NCBI GenBank assembly: GCA_052273625.1
Contig: DAVZHW010000007.1
Coordinates: forward strand, 1-64,000
DNA from: Fimenecus sp052273625
Lineage (GTDB): Bacteria; Bacillota; Clostridia; Oscillospirales; Acutalibacteraceae
DNA length: 64,000 bases
Direction: 5' to 3'
Position numbers and translations under genes: made by a program. Under the pieces are notes generated by a model. It saw nothing but the letters and a program-made list of their open reading frames with translations. It ran no database searches and was not told where the DNA came from. Shown here piece by piece: positions 7,558 to 15,721 of this stretch (within the stretch, counting starts at the first letter, position 1; every line of letters begins with the position of its first letter).

Positions 7558-8556
7558 TTATAGCCTTTCTCTTACGATTTTTGCCCTTTCAACATCACGC
7601 TCTTCAAGACTGAGCGTTTTGCCGACAAAGGCATTTATCGTTGCAGGTTGCATTGATACCATAAGCTCGTTTATTGTTTTAAGGTCTGTGTTTATCATTC
7701 CCAAAACAGCGCCCAAACGAACCTTGGAGATTAAACTCATAAATTCTTTTGTACTTAATATTCTTGCCGATTTTAATATTCCGTATGCTCTGAAAACAGC
7801 ATCTTCGGTTTCGATACTTTTAGCTGCTTCCTCTCGAGCCGAGCGTTCCTGAGCCGCCAGCTGAAGAGTTATTGTTTTAAGATTGTCGATTGCCGATTTT
7901 TCGCTTATTCCGAGCGATACCTGATTGCTCAACTGATAAAGGTCGCCCATTGCCGACATACCCTCGCCGTAAGCACCTCTGATTGTAAGTCCGAGCTTTG
8001 AAACGGTTGAGGCAAGCGAGCCTATCTGACCTTTTGCGGTAAGAGCAGGTAAATGAAGCATTACAGACGCTCTCATACCCGTACCGAGATTTGTCGGACA
8101 TTGGGTAAGATAACCGAGTTTTTCGTCAAACGCATATTTGAGCGATTGGTTGATTTCCGAGTCGATTTTATCGGCAAGCTCATAAGCCTCTTTAAGCGCA
8201 AGACCTGATTTCATAACCTGAATTCTTACATGGTCCTCCTCGCAAAGCATTATACTTATATCCTCGTTATCGGACATAAGCAACGCTCTCGCATCGGAAT
8301 TTGACGCAAACTCGGGACTGATAAGATGCCTCTCCGCAAGGGACACTATCTGCGAACGGGTAAGGGTTTTAAGCTCTGTATAGGTAAGGTTTTCCTTGCC
8401 GTCCAAAGCGTCTCTTATTTTCTCGTTTACTTCGATTTTGCTCTTGTTATCAAGGCGAACGGGGAACGGATAATCCGCAAGGTTTCTCGCAATTCTTATT
8501 CTCGTTGAAATGACTATATCGTTGTGATCGCCCTCGCCGATGTACCATTTACTCAT
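7558..8556 (-). CDS. mcsB: McsB: protein-arginine kinase
   Basis: McsB phosphorylates arginine residues, which marks proteins for ClpCP degradation and inactivates CtsR. The 332-residue protein has the phosphagen-kinase fold; the N-terminal STRIRIARNLADYPFP is the guanido-kinase signature, and the nucleotide-binding arginines lie in the later half (for example GMRASVMLHLP and GLTIRGAYGEG). Its ATG follows the mcsA stop directly, so translation is coupled. McsA is its activator, and both act with CtsR and ClpC of the same operon. Confidence 0.95.
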   Translation of the reverse strand: MSKWYIGEGDHNDIVISTRIRIARNLADYPFPVRLDNKSKIEVNEKIRDALDGKENLTYTELKTLTRSQIVSLAERHLISPEFASNSDARALLMSDNEDISIMLCEEDHVRIQVMKSGLALKEAYELADKIDSEINQSLKYAFDEKLGYLTQCPTNLGTGMRASVMLHLPALTAKGQIGSLASTVSKLGLTIRGAYGEGMSAMGDLYQLSNQVSLGISEKSAIDNLKTITLQLAAQERSAREEAAKSIETEDAVFRAYGILKSARILSTKEFMSLISKVRLGAVLGMINTDLKTINELMVSMQPATINAFVGKTLSLEERDVERAKIVRERL

Positions 8557-9054
8557 TTATTTTTCCTCGCTTTCCATTTCTTTAATCTTATCACGAAGCT
8601 CTGCGGCTTTTTCGTAATCCTGCGATTTTACCGCTTCGTCAAGCTCATCCTGCAATTTTTCCTTTTCGGTCTTGTCGGGTACTTCAATAATGTCATTCGG
8701 GATTTTGCCCTCGTGACTTGTTCTGCCGTGAAGCCTCTCAAGCGACGGTAAGAGCTTATCGTAAAAGGTTGAATAGCAATCCGCACAACCGATTTTACCG
8801 CTTCTTACTATATCGTTAAAGGTGCTTCCGCATTTATCGCAGCGAAGTGATCTTCCGCCGAGACCTGCCATAACAGGCTCTGAGAAAAATGAACTTAACA
8901 TATCCGAAAAATTAAATCCGAAGTCCGAAAAAACTCCGTCATAGCCGAGACTCTTTGCACAGTCAGAGCAGAGATGAGCCTCTGTCGCTTCGCCGTTTAC
9001 AATTGTTTTTATATGAGTAGTAGCCTCATTTTTTTTACAGTTCTGACACAACAT
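8557..9054 (-). CDS. mcsA: McsA: zinc-binding activator of McsB
   Basis: The 165-residue protein opens with CQNCKKNEA and then CSDC, and continues with a second pair, CDKC and CADC, which together make two zinc-binding clusters. The C-terminus contains a UVR motif (SQDYEKAAELRDKIKEME), matching the one in ClpC. McsA stimulates McsB kinase activity and also senses oxidative and heavy-metal stress through its cysteines. An AAAAGGAGAG site precedes the ATG. It follows ctsR by 14 bases. Confidence 0.94.
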   Translation of the reverse strand: MLCQNCKKNEATTHIKTIVNGEATEAHLCSDCAKSLGYDGVFSDFGFNFSDMLSSFFSEPVMAGLGGRSLRCDKCGSTFNDIVRSGKIGCADCYSTFYDKLLPSLERLHGRTSHEGKIPNDIIEVPDKTEKEKLQDELDEAVKSQDYEKAAELRDKIKEMESEEK

Positions 9055-9068
9055 AATTATCTCTCCTT

Positions 9069-9521
9069 TTAATTCATAGTGCTCAGAAGCATCTGTTTGA
9101 ACATTGACGCTCTGAATTTGTTTCTGTTTTCTTCGGGCAATTCCTTGTAAATATTGTCCGATACGGCTGTCATGATAAGCTTTGCCTGCTCGTCGGTTAA
9201 AAGCCCTCTGTCGTGAAGATTTATTACATTAGCCTTACAGGTTTTTCCGTCAACGCTTTCGCCGATTGAATTTATAAGATGCATTTTCAATGTCGATAGG
9301 TCATATTGCGCTCTTGTAATTCTGATATATCCGCCGCCGCCTCTTTGACTTTCGACGATATATCCTCTCTCGGGTGTGAAGCGTGATGAAATAACGTAAT
9401 TTATCTGACTGGGTACGCAGCCAATTCTTTCCGCAAGGTCATTTCGGCGAATTTCTGCGCTTGTTCCGTCCGTTTCAAGCATTTCGATTATCATATTCGC
9501 TATTTCTTTACTGAGATTCAT
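9069..9521 (-). CDS. ctsR: CtsR: heat-shock repressor of clp genes
   Basis: CtsR is the dimeric repressor of class III heat-shock genes. The 150-residue protein has the N-terminal winged helix-turn-helix (about residues 1-70) with the conserved glycine-rich wing RGGGGYIRI, whose tip enters the minor groove and acts as the heat sensor. The C-terminal half is the dimerisation and McsB-binding domain. It is the first gene of its operon. Two CtsR operators with the exact heptad pattern lie at 9544-9560 and 9602-9618, so it is autoregulated. Confidence 0.96.
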   Translation of the reverse strand: MNLSKEIANMIIEMLETDGTSAEIRRNDLAERIGCVPSQINYVISSRFTPERGYIVESQRGGGGYIRITRAQYDLSTLKMHLINSIGESVDGKTCKANVINLHDRGLLTDEQAKLIMTAVSDNIYKELPEENRNKFRASMFKQMLLSTMN

Positions 9522-9537
9522 TTGATTATCGCCTCTC

Positions 9538-9560
9538 TTTGACTTTGACTTTCTTTGACC
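9538..9560 (-). promoter_or_regulatory. CtsR operator, downstream copy
   Basis: Read on the minus strand, GGTCAAA (9560-9554), GAA and AGTCAAA (9550-9544) match the CtsR consensus RGTCAAA-NAN-RGTCAAA exactly. A further overlapping AGTCAAA heptad (9544-9538) follows. The site lies just downstream of the -10 box, over the expected transcription start. Confidence 0.88.
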
Positions 9561-9572
9561 TTTGTGACTATT

Positions 9573-9600
9573 ATTATAGCCGACTTTTTCGCACAGTCAA
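9573..9600 (-). promoter_or_regulatory. Promoter of the ctsR-mcsA-mcsB-clpC operon
   Basis: On the minus strand the -35 TTGACT (9600-9595) and the perfect -10 TATAAT (9578-9573) are 16 bases apart. The -35 itself overlaps a CtsR half-site, so repressor binding must block RNA polymerase. Confidence 0.85.
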
Positions 9601-9618
9601 AGGTCAAAAATGGTCAAA
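9595..9618 (+). promoter_or_regulatory. CtsR operator, upstream copy
   Basis: On the plus strand GGTCAAA (9602-9608), AAT and GGTCAAA (9612-9618) match the CtsR consensus exactly, and a third heptad AGTCAAA (9595-9601) abuts it and overlaps the operon's -35 box. Confidence 0.9.
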
Positions 9619-9797
9619 TTTACTCGTTTTCAGCGTGTGACAGGGTATTTTCTTTGATTTTCTTCGAATTTCTAACAATTTCAAAAATTTTTATTTTTTA
9701 TAAAAGGTCTGAAAGTCAAACTTTTTTCAATTTTACTTTAACACATTTTTTGCATTGTCATAGTATGTAATGATGAACGACGAAGGGAGGCACCACA

Positions 9798-9905
9798 GTG
9801 AACAACTTTTTCAATAACAACTGTCTTTTGGTTCTCATTATCATCATTATCTTACTCTCCGATAATGACAACGGTTGCGGTTGCAACAGAACAGGCTGCT
9901 GCTAA
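9798..9905 (+). CDS. 35-residue Cys-rich membrane micropeptide
   Basis: The frame starts with GTG at 9798, 8 bases after GAAGGGAGG (9782-9790), and ends at TAA 9903-9905. The product has an Asn-rich N-terminus (NNFFNNN), one Leu/Ile-rich membrane helix of about 12 residues, then a short tail with four cysteines (GCGCNRTGCC). It resembles in layout, not clearly in sequence, the small single-helix peptides of spore formers such as the YjcZ group. The upstream sequence CATAGTAT at 9759-9766, with AC at 9741-9742, loosely fits a sporulation sigma factor. A strong terminator follows at 9985. The function is unknown. Confidence 0.6.
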   Translation: MNNFFNNNCLLVLIIIIILLSDNDNGCGCNRTGCC

Positions 9906-9984
9906 AAAGAAGGCTGTCATCAAGGCTGAGTATTCATAAGGCAGCTTTGCTTCAAAACAACATCTTTTCTAACAATAATTCGTT

Positions 9985-10031
9985 AACCCCCGCAGATATG
10001 CGTCAGCATTATCTGCGGGGGTTGCCTTTTC
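9985..10031 (+). terminator. Strong Rho-independent terminator
   Basis: AACCCCCGCAGATA at 9985-9998 and TATCTGCGGGGGTT at 10010-10023 form a perfect 14-bp stem with an 11-base loop, followed by a T-rich stretch. It closes the transcript of the Cys-rich micropeptide gene. The rest of the gap from 9906 to 10160 holds only an AT-rich imperfect palindrome at 10071-10098 and the hairpin at 10124. Confidence 0.88.
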
Positions 10032-10123
10032 TTGTATAAAAAATATATTATCTTGAAGTGCGTTGCAGTTTCGTAGTTATAAAAATTCTTTTATACGAGA
10101 AACCAAAGCTTCCTTATAAACAC

Positions 10124-10150
10124 TCGGCCAATGATGACAGCCGATTTTTT
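10124..10150 (+). terminator. Weak hairpin terminator facing the rnfB end
   Basis: TCGGC at 10124-10128 pairs with GCCGA at 10140-10144 and is followed by six T residues on the plus strand. On the minus strand the same hairpin lies just beyond rnfB, but its T tract there is poor. Confidence 0.5.
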
Positions 10151-10160
10151 ATTGTTTGTG

Positions 10161-10964
10161 TTATTCGATTGTAATAGTCTTAATTGCTTTGGTCGGGCAA
10201 GCCTCGACGCATTTTCCGCAATTAGTGCATTTTGAAACATCAACCGCAGCGACATTGTTTTCAACCGTAACAGCCTGTGATTCGCAGACCTTAACGCATT
10301 TCATACAGCCGATACAACCGACATCACAAGCCTTGCGTGTAAGTGCGCCCTTATCCTGATTTCTGCAAGTAACCGTTGCAAAGGACTTGTGCAACGGCAA
10401 AAGCTCAATAAGATTTTTCGGGCAAGCCGACATACATTTTTTACAAGCCTTACAGAGCATCGGGTCAACTCTTGCGACACCGTCGCAGATTTTAAGAGCG
10501 CCATACTCACATTCCTTTACGCAGTCGCCGAAGCCGATACAGCCGTATATACAATCCTTCGGTCCGCCGAAAAGCTGGGAAGCCAATTTACAGCTCTGCA
10601 CGCCTGCATATTCAAGCTTGTCGCCGTTGTGCGAGGATGTGCCGTTACATCTTACGAAAGCCGCCATAGGCTCAACGCTCTCCGCCTTAACGCCTAAAAC
10701 CTCCGCAATACCCTTTGCCGCTTCCGAACCGCCGGGAGCGCAAAGATTTGTCTTGGTTGTTTCGCCCTTTGAAAGAGCCGAAGCGTAACCGTCGCAACCC
10801 GAAAAACCGCAAGCACCGCAGTTTGCGCCGGGCAAGCACTCTCTGATTTGTTCAGCCTTTTCGTCTTTGGGCACAGCCATAACAACCGAAGCAATCGAAA
10901 GACCTATGCCTGCGATAAGACCGATAGCACAGACAAGTATAACCGCCGAAATAATTCCGTTCAT
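10161..10964 (-). CDS. rnfB: RnfB: iron-sulfur subunit of the Rnf complex
   Basis: RnfB is the likely entry point for electrons from ferredoxin in the membrane-bound ferredoxin:NAD oxidoreductase, which pumps sodium or protons. The 267-residue protein starts with one membrane anchor (about residues 5-28), followed by the Fe-S domain with CLPGANCGACGFSGC. The C-terminal part carries several ferredoxin-type clusters, seen as CKACKKCMSACP, CIGCMKCVKVC and CTNCGKCVEACP. It is the last gene of the apbE-rnf operon, 12 bases behind rnfA. Confidence 0.96.
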   Translation of the reverse strand: MNGIISAVILVCAIGLIAGIGLSIASVVMAVPKDEKAEQIRECLPGANCGACGFSGCDGYASALSKGETTKTNLCAPGGSEAAKGIAEVLGVKAESVEPMAAFVRCNGTSSHNGDKLEYAGVQSCKLASQLFGGPKDCIYGCIGFGDCVKECEYGALKICDGVARVDPMLCKACKKCMSACPKNLIELLPLHKSFATVTCRNQDKGALTRKACDVGCIGCMKCVKVCESQAVTVENNVAAVDVSKCTNCGKCVEACPTKAIKTITIE

Positions 10965-10976
10965 AACTCTACCCCC

Positions 10977-11564
10977 TTAACCGAACATATTCTCAACAAG
11001 TCCCGTAAAGCCGAGGAACGAGAGAGATGTGAGGCTTGCCGATATAAGAGTTATCGGAAGTCCCTGCAGGAATTTCGGAATATCACAGCTTTCAAGCTTT
11101 GAACGAACTCCCGCAAACATAACCATCGCAACCATAAAGCCGAGACCTGCGCCGAGGGTGTTTATCATAGCGTGTGAGAATGAATAGCCGTTGTCGATAT
11201 TGAGTATCGTAACGCCCAAGACCGCACAGTTTGTTGTGATAAGCGGAAGATAAATTCCGAGTGAGCTGTAAAGCGCCGGAATGTACTTTTTAAGCACAAT
11301 TTCAACGAGCTGTACAAGCGCCGCAATAACCAAGATAAATACGATTGTCTGGAGATAACCAAGACCTTTTTTATCAAGGAATGTGTTAAGCGGATAGGTT
11401 ACAGCCGAGGAAAGAAGCATTACGAAAATAACCGCAAGGCTCATTCCGACTGCCGTATTAAGCTTCTTCGATACGCCCAAGAACGGACAAATACCGAGGA
11501 ACTTTGAAAGAATATAGTTGTTTGTAAGAATTGCAGTTAAAAGGATTGAGAAAAATATTTTCAT
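10977..11564 (-). CDS. rnfA: RnfA: integral membrane subunit of the Rnf complex
   Basis: RnfA is one of the two homologous six-helix subunits that form the ion-translocating core of Rnf. The 195-residue product is almost wholly hydrophobic; NNYILSKFLGICPFLGVSKK near the start is the conserved region with the Cys that helps hold an Fe-S centre between RnfA and RnfE. The ATG overlaps the rnfE stop by one base, so the genes are translationally coupled. Confidence 0.96.
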   Translation of the reverse strand: MKIFFSILLTAILTNNYILSKFLGICPFLGVSKKLNTAVGMSLAVIFVMLLSSAVTYPLNTFLDKKGLGYLQTIVFILVIAALVQLVEIVLKKYIPALYSSLGIYLPLITTNCAVLGVTILNIDNGYSFSHAMINTLGAGLGFMVAMVMFAGVRSKLESCDIPKFLQGLPITLISASLTSLSFLGFTGLVENMFG

Positions 11565-12280
11565 TATTTTTCAACCTCCTTTTCTCCGCATTTTTCGCCT
11601 GCCGCAAGCTTTTCGCAGTTAGCAGCCATCGGGCAAGCCTTACAGCCGCCGAGAGTCGCCTTTTTGCCGCCGCCTGCCTCTGCAAGCTTATTAGCGCAAG
11701 CCATTACAAGACCGAAAACGAAAAATCCGCCGGGAGCCAATACAAATATAGTCATAGGCGGTATGCTTTCGGGAAGAATTGCGTGACCGTAAAGCGAGCC
11801 TGAGCCGAGGAGCTCTCTGACAGTGCCCATAATTGCAAGCGCACAGGTAAAGCCGACGCCCATTCCCAAGCCGTCGAGAGCCGAAGCCACAACGGAGTTC
11901 TTACCTGCAAACGCCTCTGCTCTGCCAAGGATAATGCAGTTTACGACGATAAGCGGAAGATACACGCCGAGCTGTTCGTCAAGCGAGGGCAAGAATGCCT
12001 TTACAAGCATCTGAACGATTGTAACGAAGCCTGCGATAATTACGATATAGCAAGGAATTCTGACCTTTTGCGGAATTACCTTACGAAGCGCCGAAATAAC
12101 AATGTTTGAGCATACGAGGACTATCATAGCCGAAAGTCCCATACCGATAGCACTCTCAAGCGAGGTTGTTGTCGCAAGGGTCGGGCAGGTACCGAGTACA
12201 AGTCTTAAAACGGGGTTTTCCTTGATGATACCCTTTGTAAACTCGTGTCCGAGTGATTTCTTATCAGCCATTTGCCTCAC
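11564..12280 (-). CDS. rnfE: RnfE: integral membrane subunit of the Rnf complex
   Basis: RnfE pairs with RnfA in the membrane core of Rnf. The 238-residue protein has six hydrophobic helices and the conserved N-terminal ENPVLRLVLGTCPTLA, in which the Cys is a cluster ligand. Beyond the last helix there is a hydrophilic tail with four cysteines spaced CX2CX5CX8C (CKACPMAANCEKLAAGEKC), which may bind a metal or form a disulfide; this tail is reported as a finding. The start overlaps the end of rnfG by 17 bases. Confidence 0.95.
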   Translation of the reverse strand: MRQMADKKSLGHEFTKGIIKENPVLRLVLGTCPTLATTTSLESAIGMGLSAMIVLVCSNIVISALRKVIPQKVRIPCYIVIIAGFVTIVQMLVKAFLPSLDEQLGVYLPLIVVNCIILGRAEAFAGKNSVVASALDGLGMGVGFTCALAIMGTVRELLGSGSLYGHAILPESIPPMTIFVLAPGGFFVFGLVMACANKLAEAGGGKKATLGGCKACPMAANCEKLAAGEKCGEKEVEK

Positions 12281-12845
12281 CTCCTGCTGTCTTGTACAAG
12301 TCCAAAGCCGTATTTACCGCCGAGGTAACCGCTTTAGAGGTTATTGTCGCACCTGTCAAAGCCTGAATTTCATTGTCTGACGGTGTGCCTGTCTTGATAA
12401 CGGAAATTTCCGCATTTTTGTCCTTATACTGATTTAAGAACTTATCGTTTTTAGCGTTCATACCGAGACCTGCGGTTTCGTTTATCGAAAGGATTGCGAC
12501 GCCCTTTACGCTTCCCTCGGTATCTATGCCGACCATAATGTCAATATCTCCGCCGTAACCTTTAGCAGAAGTCAGGAACACATAGCCGACTTTTTCTTCT
12601 GACTTTGAAAGTCCCTCAAAATATGTATACTGCACGCCGTCTTTTTCAACCGTCTTTTCATCCGAGAAGCTCTCGGCGTCGCTCAAAACTACCTTTTTGG
12701 TATTGTTCTGGGTTTCGATGGCAAGCTGTTCGATTTTCGGAGCTGTTACCATATTTGTAACAGCCAAAAGAGCCGTAACGACAAGGCAGATTACAAAGAG
12801 TGAAACGGCAGGAACTAAAATTTCTTTTGCGTTTAGCTTTTTCAT
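12264..12845 (-). CDS. rnfG: RnfG: covalent-FMN subunit of the Rnf complex
   Basis: RnfG is an extracytoplasmic electron carrier. The 193-residue product has one N-terminal membrane anchor (about residues 10-32) and an FMN-binding domain. The motif ALTGATITSKAV near residues 160-172 contains the threonine to which ApbE attaches FMN through a phosphoester bond. The apbE gene is in the same operon, which supports this. The start overlaps the rnfD stop by four bases. Confidence 0.95.
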   Translation of the reverse strand: MKKLNAKEILVPAVSLFVICLVVTALLAVTNMVTAPKIEQLAIETQNNTKKVVLSDAESFSDEKTVEKDGVQYTYFEGLSKSEEKVGYVFLTSAKGYGGDIDIMVGIDTEGSVKGVAILSINETAGLGMNAKNDKFLNQYKDKNAEISVIKTGTPSDNEIQALTGATITSKAVTSAVNTALDLYKTAGGEANG

Positions 12846-13861
12846 TTTGCCGCCTCCTCTTTTTTAATTTTCTCCTTAATGAAGCCGAACGGCTTTTGCG
12901 CCGTAAGGTTATCAATGTGAGGAACAAGAATGTTCATAAGAATAATCGAGAACGATACGCCCTCGGGGAGTGAGCCGAAAATTCTGATAAGCGAGGTTAT
13001 GATACCGCAGCCGATTGCGAAAATCACCTTGCCTCTGAAATTTATCGGAGAGGTGGTGTAGTCGGTAGCCATAAACACAGCGCCGAGCAAAAGTCCGCCT
13101 GCCATAAGCTGATAGAGTACAAACGGAACATTACCCTTGCCTACGATAAGCATAATAACGGCAACGGTGCCGATATAGAAAAGCGGAATTGTCGGTGAGA
13201 TAACCTTTCTGATGAACAGATAAAGCGCACCTAAAATAATCGCCGCCGCACAGGTTTCGCCGAGGCAGCCGCCACGAACACCGAAGAACATTTTTGCAAG
13301 CTCGGGAAGCTCGGGACTGTTCAAGGTCTGTGCAATACCCTCTGAATTATACTTGCCTGCAAACTGTGCCAAAGGAGTTGCCGTTGTAACTGCGTCAAGT
13401 GTTTTAATTCTCCACGCAAATGCAGGAACAAAATTGTTTACATAGGTCGGGAAAGATGTCATAAGAACAATTCTGCCGACTAATGCAGGGTTTACAAAGT
13501 TCTGACCTATACCGCCGAAGAACTGCTTAACGACGATTATCGCAACTGCGTCGCCGATAATAACCATCCAAAGCGGAATTGTCGAGGGCAGGTTGAACGC
13601 AAGCAAAACACCCGTTACAACTGCCGAAAGGTCGCCTATTGTATTTTCTCTTTTCATAGCCTTACGGCTTAAAAACTCAAACAAAACGCAGAATACCACG
13701 CTCGTCAATGTTACAAGCAACGCTCTGAAACCGAAAAGAACTACCGAAAGCACAAGTGCCGGCATAAGCGCAATAACAACGTCGAGCATTATTCCTCTTG
13801 TTGTGTCACCGGTTCGTCTGTGCGGTGAAGCGGTGACAGTCAGTTTTCTCTCCTCGCTCAT
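12842..13861 (-). CDS. rnfD: RnfD: membrane flavin subunit of the Rnf complex
   Basis: RnfD is a membrane subunit, related to NqrB, that carries covalent FMN. The 339-residue protein has about nine to ten hydrophobic helices. The sequence VTTATPLAQ near the middle holds the probable FMN-acceptor threonine, and NFVNPALVGRIVLMTSFP is conserved. I placed the start at the ATG at 13861, because it overlaps the rnfC stop as ATGA and begins with the usual MSEERKLTVTASPH; the longer frame upstream adds an untypical 34 residues. Confidence 0.94.
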   Translation of the reverse strand: MSEERKLTVTASPHRRTGDTTRGIMLDVVIALMPALVLSVVLFGFRALLVTLTSVVFCVLFEFLSRKAMKRENTIGDLSAVVTGVLLAFNLPSTIPLWMVIIGDAVAIIVVKQFFGGIGQNFVNPALVGRIVLMTSFPTYVNNFVPAFAWRIKTLDAVTTATPLAQFAGKYNSEGIAQTLNSPELPELAKMFFGVRGGCLGETCAAAIILGALYLFIRKVISPTIPLFYIGTVAVIMLIVGKGNVPFVLYQLMAGGLLLGAVFMATDYTTSPINFRGKVIFAIGCGIITSLIRIFGSLPEGVSFSIILMNILVPHIDNLTAQKPFGFIKEKIKKEEAAK

Positions 13862-15192
13862 TTCTGCGCCCCCTCTCTGATGATTGCTTTTGCATTTCTC
13901 ATATACTGAACAAGCGGTCTGCCTGCGGGACACGAATAAGCGCATGAACCGCATTCCATACAAACCATTGCGCCGTATTTCTGAAGTGAGTCAATATCCT
14001 TTACCTTTGCAAAGCGTTCGATTTTTGTCGGCATAAGGCTCAAAGGACAAGCCTTTGCACATCTGCCGCAAGAAATACAATCCGTTTCCTTTTTAATGCT
14101 TACATCCTTTTTGCCGAGTACAAGAAGCGCGTTATTGCTCTTTAATACGGGTGTGTGAGTGTCGATAATCGAAGTACCCATCATAGGACCGCCTGCGATG
14201 ATTTTAACCGGATCCTCTTTATATCCGCCGCAACGGCTTATTATGTAATCAATTTCGGTACCGATAGGAACTCTTATGTTCTGCGGCTGTAAAATCGCCG
14301 AGCCGTCAACCGTCATTGACCTTGAAACAAGCGGTTTACCCGTCTTGCAGTATCTTGACAAAAATGCCGCCGAAGCCACGTTCATTACAACACAGCCGAC
14401 ATCTGCCGGAAGCTTTCCGGGCGGTACTTTTCTGCCTGTTGCAGAGAGAACCATCATTTTCTCCGCACCCTGCGGATACTTTGACTTCAAGGTCATAACC
14501 TTGATTTCGTCATTTTTATCCTCTTTTTCGGCTATTCTTTCAAGAATTTCAATAGCCTCTTTTTTGTTGTCCTCAACCGCTATAATACACTTCTTAAAGC
14601 CGAGCATCTCTTTTACAAGATGAACGCCGTTGAAAACATCCCATGAATTGTCAAGGCACTCACGGTAGTCAACTGTGATAAACGGCTCGCACTCGGCAGC
14701 GTTGATAATAAGCGTGTCGATTCCTGCGTCGGGCTTAAAGCCTAACTTAACGTGTGTCGGGAAGCCCGCACCGCCGAGACCTACAAGTCCCGAAGCCCTT
14801 ACAGCCTTTAAGAAGTCCTCTCTTGTGTCGATATTCGGCACCTCAAGTCCCTCGTAAAGTGTGTTCTCGCCGTCATTTTCGATAATTACCGCCTGAGTTT
14901 TCATACCCGTTGCGGTCCTTATTTCCTTTACAGCGGTTACCTTGCCCGAAACAGATGAATGTATAGGCGCAGAAACAAATTTGTCCGTATCTCCTATGAG
15001 CTGACCCACCTTTACCTCGTCGCCGACCTTGACAACAGGCGTACAGGGTGCGCCGATATGCTGACTCATCGGAAGCGTAACAAAATCAGGCGCTTCAATT
15101 CGTCTTACAGGCATATCCTTGGTGTTCTTGTCATGTGAGACCTTCACTCCGCCCCGTACTTTTTTTACGGGTTTAATGATTTCAGAGTGCAT
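13858..15192 (-). CDS. rnfC: RnfC: NADH-binding subunit of the Rnf complex
   Basis: RnfC is the peripheral subunit that carries FMN, binds NAD(H) and has two [4Fe-4S] clusters. The 444-residue protein contains the nucleotide-binding GLVGLGGAGFPTHVK near residue 135, INAAECEPF near 165, and two ferredoxin-type cluster motifs, CISCGRCAKACP and CMECGSCAYSCP, towards the C-terminus. It is the first structural rnf gene, one base-pair junction away from the Gx transporter gene (15193). Confidence 0.96.
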   Translation of the reverse strand: MHSEIIKPVKKVRGGVKVSHDKNTKDMPVRRIEAPDFVTLPMSQHIGAPCTPVVKVGDEVKVGQLIGDTDKFVSAPIHSSVSGKVTAVKEIRTATGMKTQAVIIENDGENTLYEGLEVPNIDTREDFLKAVRASGLVGLGGAGFPTHVKLGFKPDAGIDTLIINAAECEPFITVDYRECLDNSWDVFNGVHLVKEMLGFKKCIIAVEDNKKEAIEILERIAEKEDKNDEIKVMTLKSKYPQGAEKMMVLSATGRKVPPGKLPADVGCVVMNVASAAFLSRYCKTGKPLVSRSMTVDGSAILQPQNIRVPIGTEIDYIISRCGGYKEDPVKIIAGGPMMGTSIIDTHTPVLKSNNALLVLGKKDVSIKKETDCISCGRCAKACPLSLMPTKIERFAKVKDIDSLQKYGAMVCMECGSCAYSCPAGRPLVQYMRNAKAIIREGAQK

Positions 15193-15720
15193 TTATTTTC
15201 CCCCTTTTCGAGTGATAGTTTTGGTTACCCTTTCGAGAGCAGGCATAACCGCCCTCAAAACAGTTCCCGTTACGGCGCCTGTTACGGTGCCGCTTATAAG
15301 CAACACGGGCGCATATCCCAATACGGATAAATTGCCCGCAGTTATAATCGCAACAATCAGCTGACCGAAATTATGCACAAGAGCGCAGATAATTCCGATT
15401 GCCATATATCCTGTTTTCTTTGAAAACTTAAAAAGCAAATACATTGTAACGGTGCTGAGTATTCCGCCGCAAAAGCTCATAAAAAAAGCCGTTACCCCTC
15501 GGGTTACACCTGCAAACAAAGCCTTTATAAAGGTTATCGCAAGTGCGCTCACAAGCCCCATTGACGAAGCCGCAAACATTGTGGCAATGTTTGAAAAGCC
15601 CATTTTTGCCCCCGGCGGCATAAACGCCGCAGTCGGAATAAGCCCCTCAAGGTAAGAGAGCGTCAGCGCAACCGCCGACAGCACCCCGAACAATGCAATT
15701 TTGTAAGTATTATTTTTCAT
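15193..15720 (-). CDS. Gx-type membrane transporter (heptaprenyl diphosphate synthase component I family)
   Basis: The 175-residue product has five to six hydrophobic helices and Gly/Ala-rich turns such as FMPPGAKMGFSNIATMFA, the hallmark of PF07456, often misnamed as a component of heptaprenyl diphosphate synthase. In Clostridia this gene very often lies between a NusG-domain-II protein and rnf or quinone/flavin genes. Its true role is not established; transport of a flavin, ion or isoprenoid-related compound for the redox complex is possible. It is directly adjacent to rnfC and one base from the neighbouring gene. Confidence 0.82.
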   Translation of the reverse strand: MKNNTYKIALFGVLSAVALTLSYLEGLIPTAAFMPPGAKMGFSNIATMFAASSMGLVSALAITFIKALFAGVTRGVTAFFMSFCGGILSTVTMYLLFKFSKKTGYMAIGIICALVHNFGQLIVAIITAGNLSVLGYAPVLLISGTVTGAVTGTVLRAVMPALERVTKTITRKGGK

Positions 15721-15721
15721 A

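Noticed and set aside
9714..9720. Single CtsR heptad AGTCAAA
   Set aside because: It has no second heptad at the right spacing and is about 100 bases from the promoter, so it is most likely chance in AT-rich DNA.
10071..10098. AT-rich imperfect palindrome (TATAAAA/TTTTATA with TCG/CGA ends)
   Set aside because: No adjacent promoter or gene start uses it and AT-rich DNA often makes such repeats; noted only in the terminator entry.
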